In this document: piece by piece, positions 16,822 through 26,416 of the stretch
Layout of the letters: the number at the start of each line of letters is the position of its first letter
How positions within the stretch are numbered: position 1 is the stretch's first letter
Origin: Xylophilus sp. Leaf220
Lineage (GTDB): Bacteria > Pseudomonadota > Gammaproteobacteria > Burkholderiales > Burkholderiaceae_C
DNA: 64,000 nt
Reading direction: 5' to 3'
NCBI RefSeq assembly: GCF_001421705.1
Contig: NZ_LMKO01000027.1
Span: 1 to 64,000, forward strand
The notes under the pieces: generated by a model
The model's input: only the letters and a program-made list of their open reading frames with translations
Told to the model about the DNA's origin: nothing
The model's database searches: none
Program-made: the position numbers and the translations under genes

Positions 16822-17553
16822 TCAGGGCGCCTGCACCGCGCCCATGCGGCCGACGATCGTGGCCGCGCGCTGGCCGAGGTAGGCCGATTGCGGCGCGCGT
16901 TCGAAGAATTTGGGCCGGGGCAGCATCACCGCCAGCCGCGCCGCTTCGGCCGGGCTCAGCCGGGCGGCGGGTTTGCCGTAGTAGCGCTGGGCGGCGGCCT
17001 CGGCGCCGAAGACGCCGCTGCCCCATTCCACGCTGTTGAGGTACAGCTCCAGGATCCGCTGCTTGGAGAGCAGCGCGTCCAGCAGCAGCGCCAGCACCAG
17101 CTCCTGGCCCTTGCGCAGCAGGGTGCGCTCCCCCGAGAGGAACAGGTTCTTGGCCAGCTGCTGGGTGATGGTGGAGCCGCCGTAGACCTTCGGCGCCGGC
17201 GCGGTGCCGCCCGCGCGCCGGGCCCGCCGCGCGGCGCGCTCGGCGGCGATGGCGTTCTTCTGCCAGGCGCCTTCGATCGCGCTCCACTCCACCCCGCGGT
17301 GCTCGGCGAAGGAGGCGTCTTCCGAGGCGATCACCGCCCGCTTCAGGCTGTCGGCGATCCGGTCGTACGGCACCCAGGCCTGGCGCCACTGCACCGGTGC
17401 ATCGCCCCGTGCCAGCCGGAAGGCCTCGGAGCGCTGGAACGCGGTCGATTGCGGATCGACCACCGCCATCGCCGCCACCCGGCCGACGAAATAGAGCTGC
17501 AGCCCCAGCCCGGCCAGCAGCACCAGCCCCATCCAGCGCAGGGCGGCCTTCAT
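16822..17553 (-). CDS. mtgA: Monofunctional biosynthetic peptidoglycan transglycosylase
   Basis: A 243-residue GT51 glycosyltransferase that polymerises lipid II into glycan strands at the inner membrane. One N-terminal membrane anchor is present (LVLLAGLGLQLYFVG). The catalytic Glu motif is seen in ASEDASFAEHRG and the second motif in GGSTITQQLAKNLFLSGERTLLRK, as in MtgA/PBP1 glycosyltransferase domains. No transpeptidase domain follows, fitting the monofunctional class in length. It follows aroE on the same strand; aroE-mtgA adjacency is common in beta- and gammaproteobacteria. Confidence 0.96.
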   Translation of the reverse strand: MKAALRWMGLVLLAGLGLQLYFVGRVAAMAVVDPQSTAFQRSEAFRLARGDAPVQWRQAWVPYDRIADSLKRAVIASEDASFAEHRGVEWSAIEGAWQKNAIAAERAARRARRAGGTAPAPKVYGGSTITQQLAKNLFLSGERTLLRKGQELVLALLLDALLSKQRILELYLNSVEWGSGVFGAEAAAQRYYGKPAARLSPAEAARLAVMLPRPKFFERAPQSAYLGQRAATIVGRMGAVQAP

Positions 17554-17623
17554 CGCGCAGCGCCCTGCAGGGGCGAGGCGGGCCGGCTCCGGTGGCGGGT
17601 GGGAGGCATGGGGCGCAACCGGG

Positions 17624-18505
17624 CTAGGCCATCTCGGCGCGCAGGGCGGCCAGCACGTCCTGGGTCGGCGGCTGCACGCCCCGCCAGAAGCGGAACGCCT
17701 CGGCCGCCTGCTCCACCAGCATTCCCAGGCCGTCGCGCGGCGCCGCGCCGTAGCGCTGCGCCCACGACAGGAAGGGCCGCGACGCGGGGCCGTACATCAT
17801 GTCCAGCGCCAGGGTGCCGGGCCGCAAAACCAGCGGCGGCACCGGAATGCCGCCGCCTTCCAGGCTGCTGGAGGTGGCGTTGACGACGATGTCGAAGGAT
17901 TCGTTCAGTTCGGCGATCGGCACCGCCTCGAGCACCGTGCCGCTGGCTCGGGCCCAGGCGGCGTGGCGCGCGACCAGCGCCTCGGCCCGGGCCGGCGTGC
18001 GGTTGACCACCACCAGCCGTGCCGGCGCTGCCGCCACCAGCGGCCCCAGCGCCCCGGCCGAGGCGCCGCCCGCACCCACCAGCAGTAGGGTGCTGCCGGC
18101 CAGCGGCACCACAGCATTGCGCTCGATGTCGGCCACCAGGCCGGCGCCGTCGGTGTTGTCGGCATGGATGCCGTCGGTCTCGAAGCGCAGGGTGTTGGCG
18201 GCGCCGGCCAGCAGGGCCCGGTCGGTGAGCCGGTGGGCGAAGCCGGCGGCCTCGAACTTGAAGGGCACCGTCACGTTGCAGCCCTTGCCGCCGCTGGCCG
18301 CGAAGGTGCGCAGGCCGTCGACGAAGCCGTCGAGCGGCACCAGCAGCCGGTCGTACTCGATCGACTCGCCGGTCAGGCGCGCGAAGGCGGCGTGGATCCA
18401 CGGCGAGCGGCTGTGCGCCACCGGGTTGCCGACCACGCAGTAGCGGTCGGGCGTGCTGCCCGCCGTCACGGCGCGGGATTCCGAAGGGATTACGTCAGCG
18501 GACAT
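17624..18505 (-). CDS. aroE: Shikimate dehydrogenase
   Basis: A 293-residue NADP-dependent enzyme converting 3-dehydroshikimate to shikimate. Shikimate-binding residues are seen in SRSPWIH, the catalytic Lys in GCNVTVPFK and the Asp in ADNTDG; the dinucleotide loop is GAGGAS and the NADP-specifying motif is NRTPARAEAL. Start is ATG 18503-18505, which overlaps the 3' end of the TonB-type gene by 11 bases, indicating coupled expression. Together with the attenuated DAHP synthase at 31.9 kb it is one of two aromatic-pathway genes here, but they are not in one operon. Confidence 0.97.
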   Translation of the reverse strand: MSADVIPSESRAVTAGSTPDRYCVVGNPVAHSRSPWIHAAFARLTGESIEYDRLLVPLDGFVDGLRTFAASGGKGCNVTVPFKFEAAGFAHRLTDRALLAGAANTLRFETDGIHADNTDGAGLVADIERNAVVPLAGSTLLLVGAGGASAGALGPLVAAAPARLVVVNRTPARAEALVARHAAWARASGTVLEAVPIAELNESFDIVVNATSSSLEGGGIPVPPLVLRPGTLALDMMYGPASRPFLSWAQRYGAAPRDGLGMLVEQAAEAFRFWRGVQPPTQDVLAALRAEMA

Positions 18506-19358
18506 TGGTTTCCAGTGTGGCGTCGCGGGTGAACTTGAAGCGCGAGACGACCGCGATCTGGTCGGCCTTGGCGCGCATCGCGGCATCGAACGGGCCGAAC
18601 GGCGCCGCGCTCCGCGCGATGGCTTCGGCGCGGCGGTCGAGCACCGCGTTGCCGGAGGTCTGCACGATCTCGGTGGCCAGCACGCTGCCATCGAAATTCA
18701 CCGTGATGATCATCGTCAGCTCGCCGTAGAGCTTCTTGCCGGCGGCCTCGGGAAAATGGACGGTGCCGCGGTCTTCCACCTTGTGGCGCAGCGCGTCGTA
18801 GTACACGGCATAGACCGCCTCGCGCGTGGCGGGGCTCACGTAGCGCTTGCGGGGCCGGGCGTTCTCTTCGTTGATGCGGCGCTCGATCTCGGCCAGCAGC
18901 TTGACCAGCTGGCGGCGCTTTTCTTCCTGGGCCTGCTTCTCGGCCGATTCGGCGGGCTTGCGCGGATCGGGCAGCGGCATCGAGGCGATCTGCTGGCGGA
19001 TCTGCGCCAGCAGCTGCATCTGCTGCTCCTGCATCGCGTCGACCTGGCGCTGCGTTTCCTCGAAGCTCTCGCCGATGCTGGTCAATGCCGAGTAGGGCAG
19101 GGGCGAGGTGGCGCGGCCGGAGGCCGCCTCGCCGCCGCCGGCCAGCGAAGCCTGCGCGATCGCCTGGGCCTTCTCGGGCGGCGGTTCGTTGGTGCGGGCG
19201 TTGACCAGGATCACGTCGAGCGGCGTGTCCTGCAGCACCCGGCGGAACGCCTCGGGGTCGACGAAGCGCACGGTGAGCAGCACCGCGTGCGCCGCGAGCG
19301 ACACGCCCAGCGCGATCTTCAGCGGCGAGAGGGAGGCGAGAAAGGTGCGCAGCGACAC
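18495..19358 (-). CDS. TonB C-terminal-domain energy transducer protein
   Basis: 287 residues. There is one N-terminal membrane segment (LKIALGVSLAAHAVLLTVRF), a central charged coiled-coil region rich in Gln/Glu (about 95-165) and a TonB-like C-terminal domain (GELTMIITVNFDGSVLATEIVQ, then an LDRRAEAIARSAAPF helix). This fits a TonB-family protein spanning the periplasm to outer-membrane receptors or a related envelope role. No exbB/exbD genes or TonB-dependent receptor are adjacent, and the central region is not the usual Pro-rich stalk. Its coupling to aroE and mtgA suggests a housekeeping paralogue. Confidence 0.88.
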   Translation of the reverse strand: MSLRTFLASLSPLKIALGVSLAAHAVLLTVRFVDPEAFRRVLQDTPLDVILVNARTNEPPPEKAQAIAQASLAGGGEAASGRATSPLPYSALTSIGESFEETQRQVDAMQEQQMQLLAQIRQQIASMPLPDPRKPAESAEKQAQEEKRRQLVKLLAEIERRINEENARPRKRYVSPATREAVYAVYYDALRHKVEDRGTVHFPEAAGKKLYGELTMIITVNFDGSVLATEIVQTSGNAVLDRRAEAIARSAAPFGPFDAAMRAKADQIAVVSRFKFTRDATLETNVR

Positions 19359-19421
19359 GGGGGCTCCGGGGGAGGGGCGGCGGGGTATGGGTCGAGACAG
19401 GAGGGCGGGGCGATGGGGCCT

Positions 19422-21497
19422 TCAGGGCGTGGCGTCGGCCGGCGCGGGCGCCTCGGCCTCGTTCACGTCCAGGGCGATCGCGATCGGGCCGGCCACGGCT
19501 TCCTCTTCGCCCGACTCGTCCTCTTCCTCGGCCGGTGCCGCCTCGGCATCGAGCCGCTCGACCACGGTGCCGTGCACGTCGAGCGCGATCTCGTCTATCT
19601 CGCCCAGCCGCACCCGCACCCGGGCGCCGCGCGGCAGCTGCTGGCTGCCGAACACCGGCAGCACCAGCGGCAGCGCATCGGCGCGCACCAGCACGCCGCC
19701 GCCGGGCAGGTTGTCCTTGAAGACGGCGCAGTCCAGCTCGGTGATGCCGTTCTGCTGCAGGTACTTCAGCGTCCAGAAGCGCTCCATGCCGCCCTGGTGC
19801 GCGTTGTAGGCGCTGTAGGCCGCGTCGAATCCCGAGATGATCGAGAACAGCTCGGCGCCCTTGGGCTTGAACGGCGCGGCCAGCGCGGCGGTGCGGCCGT
19901 GGCGGGCGGCGGCGATGATCTGCCACTGGTTGACTAGGTCGACGTAGCGGCGCAGCGGCGAGGTGCTCCAGGCATAGCTCGGCACGCCGATGCCCGCATG
20001 CGGCAAGGCCTTGGTACCCATGCGCACCTTCACGCCCGGCAGCATGCTGGCCTGGCTGCGGTAGATGCCGGGCACGCCCAGCTCGCCCAGCCAGTTGCCC
20101 CAGGTGCTGTTGGCCAGGATCATCGCCTCGGCGACGATCAGGTCCAGCGGCGCGCCGCGGCGGCGGGTGGTGATCTGCACCTGCTCGGAGCCGGTGGGTT
20201 CGCTGCCGTCGTGGTCCTGCAGGCGGAAGTTGTAGTCGGGCCGGTTGAAGTTCTCGGGCTTGCCGCGCACCACCTCGCGCCGCGCCTTCAGGGTCTGGGC
20301 CAGGCGGAATAAAAACGATAGCGCGTCGCCGGCGCCAGGCAACGGCTCCAAGGGGTTTCGGTGCCTGAAATCGGCATCGGTGAGCCACTGCTCGGTGATC
20401 ACGTCGTCGAGCTGGTCGTGGCGCAGGTTGGCGACCACCGGCACCCGCTCGATCTTCGTCTCGGTGCCGGTGATCTCCAGCGTCGCTTCGTCCATCGCCA
20501 CGTAGAGCGACACGGCCGGCCGGGCCTGGCCGGCGCCCAGGGTGTAGCGCTGCACCACCTCGTCGGGCAGCATCGTGATCTTGTGGCCGGGCATGTAGAC
20601 GGTCGAGAGCCGGTGGCGGGCCACCTGGTCGATCGCGTCGCCCGGCGCCAGCACCAGGCCGGGCGCGGCGATGTGGATGCCCACCGTCACCGTGCCCGAG
20701 CCCAGGCCCTGGACCGACAGCGCGTCGTCGATCTCGGTGGTCTGCGAATCGTCGATCGAGAAGGCCTCGACACCCGCGGCCAGCGGCAGTTCGTCGTCGG
20801 CGATCTCCGGCGCCTGCAGCGGCGGGAAGCCGGTGCCCTTGGGGAAGTTGTCGAAGAGGAAGCGCTTCCAGTGGAACTCGTAGGCCGAGGCGATCGCGCC
20901 GGCCTTCTGCAGCAGGTCCAGCGGCGCGGTCTGGGTGGCGCGGGAGGCCTCGACGACGGCCTTGTACTCGGGCGTGTTCTTGTCGGGCTTGAACAGGATC
21001 CTGTAGAGCTGGTCGCGGATCGGCTGCGGGCATTCGCCGCGGCCGAGGGCGGCGGCCCAGTCGTCGATCTGCTGGGCGACCAGCTTCTTCTTCTCGATCG
21101 CGGCCAGGGCCTGCTGCAGGATCTCGGCCGGCGCCCGCTTGAAGCGGCCCTTGCCCGCGCGGCGGAAGTAGTGCGGCGCATCGAAAAGCCGCAACAGCAT
21201 CGCCACCTGCTGGACCAGGGTGGCGTTGGCGCTGTAGTAGTCGCGCGCCAGGTCGGCGAAGCCGAACTCCTCCTCGGAGGCGAACTCCCAGGCCAGCTCC
21301 AGTTCGATCTCGGGCGCCAGCGCCTGGGCCTCGGCCAGCAGCACGGCCGGCTGGGGTTTCTCGAACTTCAGCAGGATATGGGCGGCCTTGACCTTGACCC
21401 GCTTGCCGGAATCGAGCTCCACCTGCGCCGAGGACTCGGCCTCGGAGAGCACACGCCCGGCGAGGAACTTGCCGGCTTCTTCGAACAATGCATACAT
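19422..21497 (-). CDS. RNB-domain 3'-5' exoribonuclease (RNase II type)
   Basis: A 691-residue exoribonuclease. The RNB catalytic segment with its metal-binding Asp cluster is clear in SIDDSQTTEIDDALSV, with later conserved stretches ATYMPGHKITMLP-like and WSTSPLRRYVDLVNQ. The C-terminal part after it contains an S1/OB-like stretch and an acidic tail (EEEDESGEEE). Start ATG 21495-21497 has GGGAG about ten bases upstream. It processively degrades unstructured RNA in the cytoplasm. The N-terminal cold-shock-like domains are weak, so I prefer RNase II type over RNase R. Confidence 0.92.
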   Translation of the reverse strand: MYALFEEAGKFLAGRVLSEAESSAQVELDSGKRVKVKAAHILLKFEKPQPAVLLAEAQALAPEIELELAWEFASEEEFGFADLARDYYSANATLVQQVAMLLRLFDAPHYFRRAGKGRFKRAPAEILQQALAAIEKKKLVAQQIDDWAAALGRGECPQPIRDQLYRILFKPDKNTPEYKAVVEASRATQTAPLDLLQKAGAIASAYEFHWKRFLFDNFPKGTGFPPLQAPEIADDELPLAAGVEAFSIDDSQTTEIDDALSVQGLGSGTVTVGIHIAAPGLVLAPGDAIDQVARHRLSTVYMPGHKITMLPDEVVQRYTLGAGQARPAVSLYVAMDEATLEITGTETKIERVPVVANLRHDQLDDVITEQWLTDADFRHRNPLEPLPGAGDALSFLFRLAQTLKARREVVRGKPENFNRPDYNFRLQDHDGSEPTGSEQVQITTRRRGAPLDLIVAEAMILANSTWGNWLGELGVPGIYRSQASMLPGVKVRMGTKALPHAGIGVPSYAWSTSPLRRYVDLVNQWQIIAAARHGRTAALAAPFKPKGAELFSIISGFDAAYSAYNAHQGGMERFWTLKYLQQNGITELDCAVFKDNLPGGGVLVRADALPLVLPVFGSQQLPRGARVRVRLGEIDEIALDVHGTVVERLDAEAAPAEEEDESGEEEAVAGPIAIALDVNEAEAPAPADATP

Positions 21498-21528
21498 GGG
21501 GCGGGATTCTCCCATCCCTGGCGCCCGG

Positions 21529-22119
21529 TCATCGGGCCGGGTCGAGGAACGCGCAGACGGCGTCGATGTGCCGGTCGAAATCCGAGAGCGCATGGTCGCC
21601 GCCGGGCAGCACGGTGCAGGTGGCGCCGGCGTAGCGGGCGGCCATCTCCCGCCAGTCCAGCACCTCGTCGCCCTGGGCGATCAGCGCGAACTGGCGGGCC
21701 GGGTCGTCCAGCGGCGGCACCTGCAGGGCCCGCAGCTCGTCCACATAGCCCGGAGCGAAGTAGAAGTTCTCTTCCGGCGCGTGCCAGGCCGTCTGCTCCC
21801 CGATGTAGCGGGCCAGGTCGCGCGCCGGGTCGACCGCCGGGTTGAGGAACACCGCCCGGGCGCAGCCGGTGTGCGCCTGCACCCAGCCGGCATAGAAGCC
21901 GCCGAGCGAAGAACCCACCACCGCCATCGTGTCGGCCGGCCAGCCGTGCACGCCCTCGGCCACCATCCGCATCGCGTCGGCGGGGGAGGGCGGCAGCTGC
22001 GGGCACCACCAGCGCACCGCCGGATGCCGCCCGGCGATGCACGCGGCCATCATCCGCGCCTTGGCCGACCGGGGGGAGGAGCGGAAGCCGTGCAGGTAGA
22101 GCAGGTGGGTGGTGGGCAT
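21529..22119 (-). CDS. YqiA-type alpha/beta-hydrolase (esterase)
   Basis: A 196-residue small esterase of the UPF0227/YqiA family. It begins with the typical LLYLHGFRSSPRSAKA, has the nucleophile elbow GSSLGGFYA, and the remaining triad members are Asp in AQGDEVLDW and His in GGDHALSDF. The substrate is not known for the family beyond short-chain esters in vitro. It lies 31 bases downstream of the ATG side of the exonuclease's transcription direction (it is upstream of that gene), and a 216-base divergent gap separates it from the plus-strand HDOD gene. Confidence 0.92.
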   Translation of the reverse strand: MPTTHLLYLHGFRSSPRSAKARMMAACIAGRHPAVRWWCPQLPPSPADAMRMVAEGVHGWPADTMAVVGSSLGGFYAGWVQAHTGCARAVFLNPAVDPARDLARYIGEQTAWHAPEENFYFAPGYVDELRALQVPPLDDPARQFALIAQGDEVLDWREMAARYAGATCTVLPGGDHALSDFDRHIDAVCAFLDPAR

Positions 22120-22335
22120 GGGACACAAGACATCGGTGGGCCCGCGGTAGGGCAGGGTCGGCAGCCCGTCAAGCCGGGGATGCACGCGTTGCGGCGATGC
22201 CAATCGCATCCGCCGGCCGCCCGCCGGCGTACAGGGGATACCGGCTGCGGCTAGGATCGGCGCCGGCCACGGCAAGATTCTGCCCCTGCTCACACCCGTT
22301 TCGCTCCTTTCGGGCCGCCACCGGCGGCGATCCCC

Positions 22336-23964
22336 TTGCCAGACACTGCCCCTTCGGCCCCCGCCGCGCCGGTCCCCTACGGCGACGCAGCGCTCGAGTT
22401 CTTGCTGCGGCGCATGCGGCACCGCAGCGACTTCCCCGCCCTGTCCGAATCGGTGGTGCGCATCCTCAAGACGGCCGATTCCGACCGCGAGAGCCTGGCC
22501 GACCTGACCCAGGAGATCCTGAAGGACGTCGCCCTCACCCAGAAGCTGCTGCGCCTGGTCAACAGCGTGCAGTTCGCCCGGTCGGGGCAGGGCACGATCG
22601 GCACCATCTCGCGGGCGGTGAGCCTGGTCGGCTTCAACACGGTCCGCAACCTGGCCCTCAGCCTGGTGCTGCTCGACCAGATGGAGGACAAGACGCACGC
22701 CCAGCAGATGAAGGAAGAGTTCGTGCGGGCGCTGGTGGCCGGCGCGGTGGCCAGCGAGATATCGCCCGACCCGCGCGAGAGCGAGGCCGCCTTTCTCTGC
22801 GCCGTGTTCCAGCGCCTGGGCCGGATGCTGGTCTGCTTCTATTTCCAGGAAGAGGCCGAGGAGATCGGGCGGCTGCTGTCGATTCCCGACGCGCCCACCG
22901 GCGAAGAGGCCGAGCAGGCCGTCTCGGCCCAAGTGCTGGGCCTGGGCTACGAAGACTTGGCCGTGGGCGTCGCCAGGGCCTGGGCCTTGCCCGACACCCT
23001 GCAGCGCGGCATGCGCCGCCCCACCGGCCAGATGCCGGCCCGCGCGCTGGAAGACCCGGCCGAGCGGCTGCGCTGGACCGCGGCCCTGGCCGGCGACGTG
23101 GCCGCGGTGGCGGTGGCCGCCGACCCTGCCACCCTGCCCGACAGCCTGCGCGAGGTGGCCCGGCGCCATGCGGGTCTGGCCAAGGGCGGCGCCGAGGCGC
23201 TGGCCCGCGCGGCGGCCGAGGCGCGGCGCCGCACCTCCGAGCTGACCCGGGCGATGGATCTGCGCCTGGAAGCGGGTTCGGCCACCGCGATCTGGCTGCA
23301 GCCCGAGCCGCCGGCCGAGGACGTGCCGGCGCCGGCCGAGCCGCTCACCGTGGAGCAGCTGCGCGGCAGCTACGCCCAGGCCCGTGCCGAGCGCGCCGCC
23401 GGCGCCGCGCCGGCCGCAGCGCAGCCCCCGGCGCCACCGCCCGGCCCCTCGTCCGCCGAGATGCTGTCCGCAGGCGTGCAGGAGATCGTCGACGCGATGG
23501 CCGGCAGCGGCATGCGGCTCGACGACATCGTCCGGATGGTGATGTCGACCATGCTGCGCGGCCTGGGCTTTCGCTGCGTGGTCTTCTGCCTGCGCGACAA
23601 CCAGGCCAACGTGCTGCAGGGCCGCTTCGGCCTGGGCGAGGGCCAGGCGGCGGCGGTGCGGGCGCTGCGGGTGCCGCTGGGCACCCAGGGCGACCTGTTC
23701 TCGGCCGTCTGCCTGCGCGGCGGCGACCTGCTGGTGGCCGACACCACCTCGCCGCGCGAACTGCAGCGCCTGCCGGCCTGGTACCGCCAGCACTTCGACG
23801 CCGGCGCCTTCGTGCTGCTGCCGCTGATGCGCAACGACAAGCCTTTCGCCCTGCTGTACGCCGACCATGCGCAGCCAGGCGGCATCGTGCTGGACGACAG
23901 GGGCTTCGCGCTGCTGCGCACCCTGCGCAACCAGGCGGTGATGGCGTTCCGGCAGGCCGGCTGA
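22336..23964 (+). CDS. HDOD-domain protein with C-terminal GAF-like domain
   Basis: 542 residues. An HDOD domain (about 20-230; SDFPALSESVVRILKTADS, LLRLVNSVQF, TISRAVSLVGFNTVRNLAL) belongs to the HD superfamily but lacks the catalytic HD pair and is usually regulatory or signal-scaffolding. After an Ala/Pro-rich linker (~340-390) a C-terminal domain (~395-540) looks GAF-like (LGFRCVVFCLRDNQANVLQG ... KPFALLYADHA). The start is TTG at 22336. It precedes rodA by 38 bases on the same strand. Its target is unknown; related proteins affect motility, biofilm or cell-cycle signalling. Confidence 0.88.
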   Translation: MPDTAPSAPAAPVPYGDAALEFLLRRMRHRSDFPALSESVVRILKTADSDRESLADLTQEILKDVALTQKLLRLVNSVQFARSGQGTIGTISRAVSLVGFNTVRNLALSLVLLDQMEDKTHAQQMKEEFVRALVAGAVASEISPDPRESEAAFLCAVFQRLGRMLVCFYFQEEAEEIGRLLSIPDAPTGEEAEQAVSAQVLGLGYEDLAVGVARAWALPDTLQRGMRRPTGQMPARALEDPAERLRWTAALAGDVAAVAVAADPATLPDSLREVARRHAGLAKGGAEALARAAAEARRRTSELTRAMDLRLEAGSATAIWLQPEPPAEDVPAPAEPLTVEQLRGSYAQARAERAAGAAPAAAQPPAPPPGPSSAEMLSAGVQEIVDAMAGSGMRLDDIVRMVMSTMLRGLGFRCVVFCLRDNQANVLQGRFGLGEGQAAAVRALRVPLGTQGDLFSAVCLRGGDLLVADTTSPRELQRLPAWYRQHFDAGAFVLLPLMRNDKPFALLYADHAQPGGIVLDDRGFALLRTLRNQAVMAFRQAG

Positions 23965-24002
23965 TGGCCGCGGTGCCGATCGGCGGGCGGGATAATCGCC
24001 GG

Positions 24003-25157
24003 ATGTCCGCTGTCTTCGATAAGCCCTCCTGGGGCAAACGCCTGCTTCCGCTGTTCCAGGGCTTCGACTGGTGGCTGGCGCTGGCGGTGGCGCTGCTCTG
24101 CGGCGCCGGGCTGGTGACGATGTATTCGTCGGGCTTCGACCACGGCACCCGCTTCCTCGACCACGGCCGCAACATGCTGCTGGCCGGCGGGATCATGTTC
24201 GTGGTGGCGCAGGTCTCGCCGCAGCGCCTGATGTCGGTGGCGCTGCCGCTCTACGCGCTGGGCGTAGCGCTGCTGGTGGCGGTGGCGATGTTCGGCATCA
24301 CCAAGAAGGGCGCCACCCGCTGGATCAACCTGGGCATCGTGATCCAGCCGAGCGAGATCCTGAAGATCGCCATGCCGCTGATGCTGGCCTGGTGGTTCCA
24401 GAAGCGCGAAGGCCAGCTGCGGCCGCTCGACTTCCTGGCGGCCGGCCTGCTGCTGGCGGTGCCGATCGGCCTGATCATGAAGCAGCCCGACCTGGGCACC
24501 TCGCTGCTGGTGCTGGCGGCGGGCCTCTCGGTGATCTTCTTCGCCGGGCTGTCGTGGAAGCTGATCCTGCCGCCGGTGCTGGTGGCGGCGGTGGGCATCC
24601 TGCTGATCGTCTGGTACGAGCCGCAGCTCTGCGCCCAGGGCGTGCGCTGGTCGGTGCTGCACGACTACCAGCAGCAGCGCATCTGCACCCTGCTCGACCC
24701 GACCAAGGACCCGCTGGGCAAGGGCTTCCACATCATCCAGGGGATGATCGCGATCGGCTCGGGCGGCGTCTGGGGCAAGGGCTTCATGGCTGGCACCCAG
24801 ACCCACCTGGAGTTCATTCCCGAGCGCACCACCGACTTCATCTTCGCGGCCTTCTCGGAAGAGTTCGGCCTGCTCGGCAACGGCCTGCTGATGGCCGGCT
24901 TCGTGTTCCTGATCTTCCGCGGGCTGGTGATCGCCGCCCAGGCGCCGACCCTGTTCGCGCGGCTGCTGGCCGGCGCGATGACGATGATCTTCTTCACCTA
25001 CGCCTTCGTGAACATGGGCATGGTGAGCGGCATCCTGCCGGTGGTGGGCGTGCCGCTGCCCTTCATCAGCTACGGCGGCACCGCGATGGTGACGCTGGGC
25101 ATGGGCCTGGGCATCCTGATGTCGATCGCGCGGGCCCGGCGCCTGATCCAGACCTGA
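24003..25157 (+). CDS. rodA: Peptidoglycan glycosyltransferase RodA (MrdB)
   Basis: A 384-residue SEDS-family polytopic membrane protein that polymerises lipid II for lateral wall growth with PBP2. Ten or so membrane segments, the catalytic-region motif ERTTDFIFAAFSEEFG and the C-terminal PLPFISYGGTAM signature are present. The conserved N-terminus MSAVFDKPSWGKRLLPL supports ATG 24003; an in-frame ATG overlapping the previous stop (23964) would add 13 residues. mreBCD and mrdA, the usual partners, are not in the window. Its stop overlaps the next start (TGATG at 25155-25159). Confidence 0.97.
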   Translation: MSAVFDKPSWGKRLLPLFQGFDWWLALAVALLCGAGLVTMYSSGFDHGTRFLDHGRNMLLAGGIMFVVAQVSPQRLMSVALPLYALGVALLVAVAMFGITKKGATRWINLGIVIQPSEILKIAMPLMLAWWFQKREGQLRPLDFLAAGLLLAVPIGLIMKQPDLGTSLLVLAAGLSVIFFAGLSWKLILPPVLVAAVGILLIVWYEPQLCAQGVRWSVLHDYQQQRICTLLDPTKDPLGKGFHIIQGMIAIGSGGVWGKGFMAGTQTHLEFIPERTTDFIFAAFSEEFGLLGNGLLMAGFVFLIFRGLVIAAQAPTLFARLLAGAMTMIFFTYAFVNMGMVSGILPVVGVPLPFISYGGTAMVTLGMGLGILMSIARARRLIQT

Positions 25158-26407
25158 TGGGGCGGGCCTCCACCACCGCGGCCTCCACCGCCGCGGCCGT
25201 CGCCGCGCTCACCGGCGCGCTGGCGCTGAGCCAGTTCTTCCGCAGCTGCCTGGCGGTGATCGCGCCCGAGCTGTCGCACGACCTGGGGCTGACGCCCGCC
25301 ACCTTCGGCGTGCTGTCGTCGTCCTTCTTCATCGCCTTCGCCGCCGCGCAATTGCCGGTGGGGCTGGCCTTCGACCGCTGGGGCGTGGGCCGGCCCAGCA
25401 CCGTGCTGCTGGCGGTGGGTGTGGTGGGCGGCCTGGCGTTCGCCGCCGCGCCCAACGGCCCCACCGCGATGCTGGCGCAGGCGGCGCTGGGCGTGGCCTG
25501 CGCGCCGGTGTTCATGGGGCTGATCCACTATGCGTCGGAGCACCTGGGCGAGACGCGCTTCGTACGGGTGGTGGGCATCGCCAACGCCATCGGCATGGTG
25601 GGCGCGCTGTTCGCCGCGGCGCCGCTCGGCTGGGCGGCGCATACCTTCGGCTGGCGACCGGCGATGGTGGTGGCGGCCGGTTGCATGGCGATGGCCTGCT
25701 GGGCGGTGCACCGCCATGTGCAGGACCAGGGCCATGCCGACGCGCGGGCCGAATCGCCCGCCCGCATGGTGGGCGCATCGCTGGCGCTGCTGCGCATCCG
25801 GCCGCTCTGGACGCTGATCCCGCTCTGCCTGGCGCTGGCCGCCGGCACCAGCTTTCGCAATGCCTGGGGCGGGCCGTACCTGGCCGGCGTGTTCGGCCTG
25901 GACACGGTGGCCCGCGGCTGGGCCATCACCCTCATCAGCGTGGTGGCGATCGGCACCGCCTTCCTGCTGCCGGTGCTGGTGCGCCGCGGCTCGCAGAAGC
26001 GCACGGTGCAGGGCTGGACGCTGATGTCGCTGGCGATGGCGCTGCTGCTGGCCGCAGCGCCGGGGTTCGCGCTGCCGGTCGACCTGGCGCTGCTGGCGCT
26101 GATGTGCACCGTCGGCATGCTGCACCCGATCGTGATGGCCCATGGCCGCGGCATGCTGCCGCCCTCGATGCGCGGCCGCGGGCTGGGCATCCTGAACACC
26201 TTCGTGTTCCTGGGCTCGGCCCTGGCTTCGGCCGGCTTCGGCTGGATCGCCGAGGCCGGGCAGCGCCGGGGCCTGCCGCCGGCCACCACCTTCGGCTGGA
26301 TCTTCGGCGCGGCCGCGTTGCTGCTGGTCTGCGGCGCGTTGCCGTACGCCTTCAGTCCGGCACGGCCATCGCCCCCGACGCCGGCAGGCGCCGGCCCTAC
26401 TGCCTAA
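25157..26407 (+). CDS. Major facilitator superfamily transporter
   Basis: A 416-residue membrane transporter with twelve predicted hydrophobic segments. The loop 2-3 motif appears as LAFDRWGVGRPSTVLLAVG, a good match to the MFS motif A. Start ATG 25157 overlaps the rodA stop, indicating translational coupling, though a functional relation to RodA is not evident. Substrate cannot be inferred; family members with the N-terminal FFRSCLAVIAPELSHDLGL pattern include putative anion or sugar-phosphate-like permeases. An intrinsic terminator is not visible after it and tldD follows within ten bases. Confidence 0.9.
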   Translation: MGRASTTAASTAAAVAALTGALALSQFFRSCLAVIAPELSHDLGLTPATFGVLSSSFFIAFAAAQLPVGLAFDRWGVGRPSTVLLAVGVVGGLAFAAAPNGPTAMLAQAALGVACAPVFMGLIHYASEHLGETRFVRVVGIANAIGMVGALFAAAPLGWAAHTFGWRPAMVVAAGCMAMACWAVHRHVQDQGHADARAESPARMVGASLALLRIRPLWTLIPLCLALAAGTSFRNAWGGPYLAGVFGLDTVARGWAITLISVVAIGTAFLLPVLVRRGSQKRTVQGWTLMSLAMALLLAAAPGFALPVDLALLALMCTVGMLHPIVMAHGRGMLPPSMRGRGLGILNTFVFLGSALASAGFGWIAEAGQRRGLPPATTFGWIFGAAALLLVCGALPYAFSPARPSPPTPAGAGPTA

Positions 26408-26416
26408 AATCCCACC

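Noticed and set aside
20305-20325. Repeat remnant (AATAAAAACGATAGC) inside the RNase II-type gene
   Set aside because: Only a short match; the encoded LSFLFRLAQTLK is what the family normally has, so coincidence is likely.
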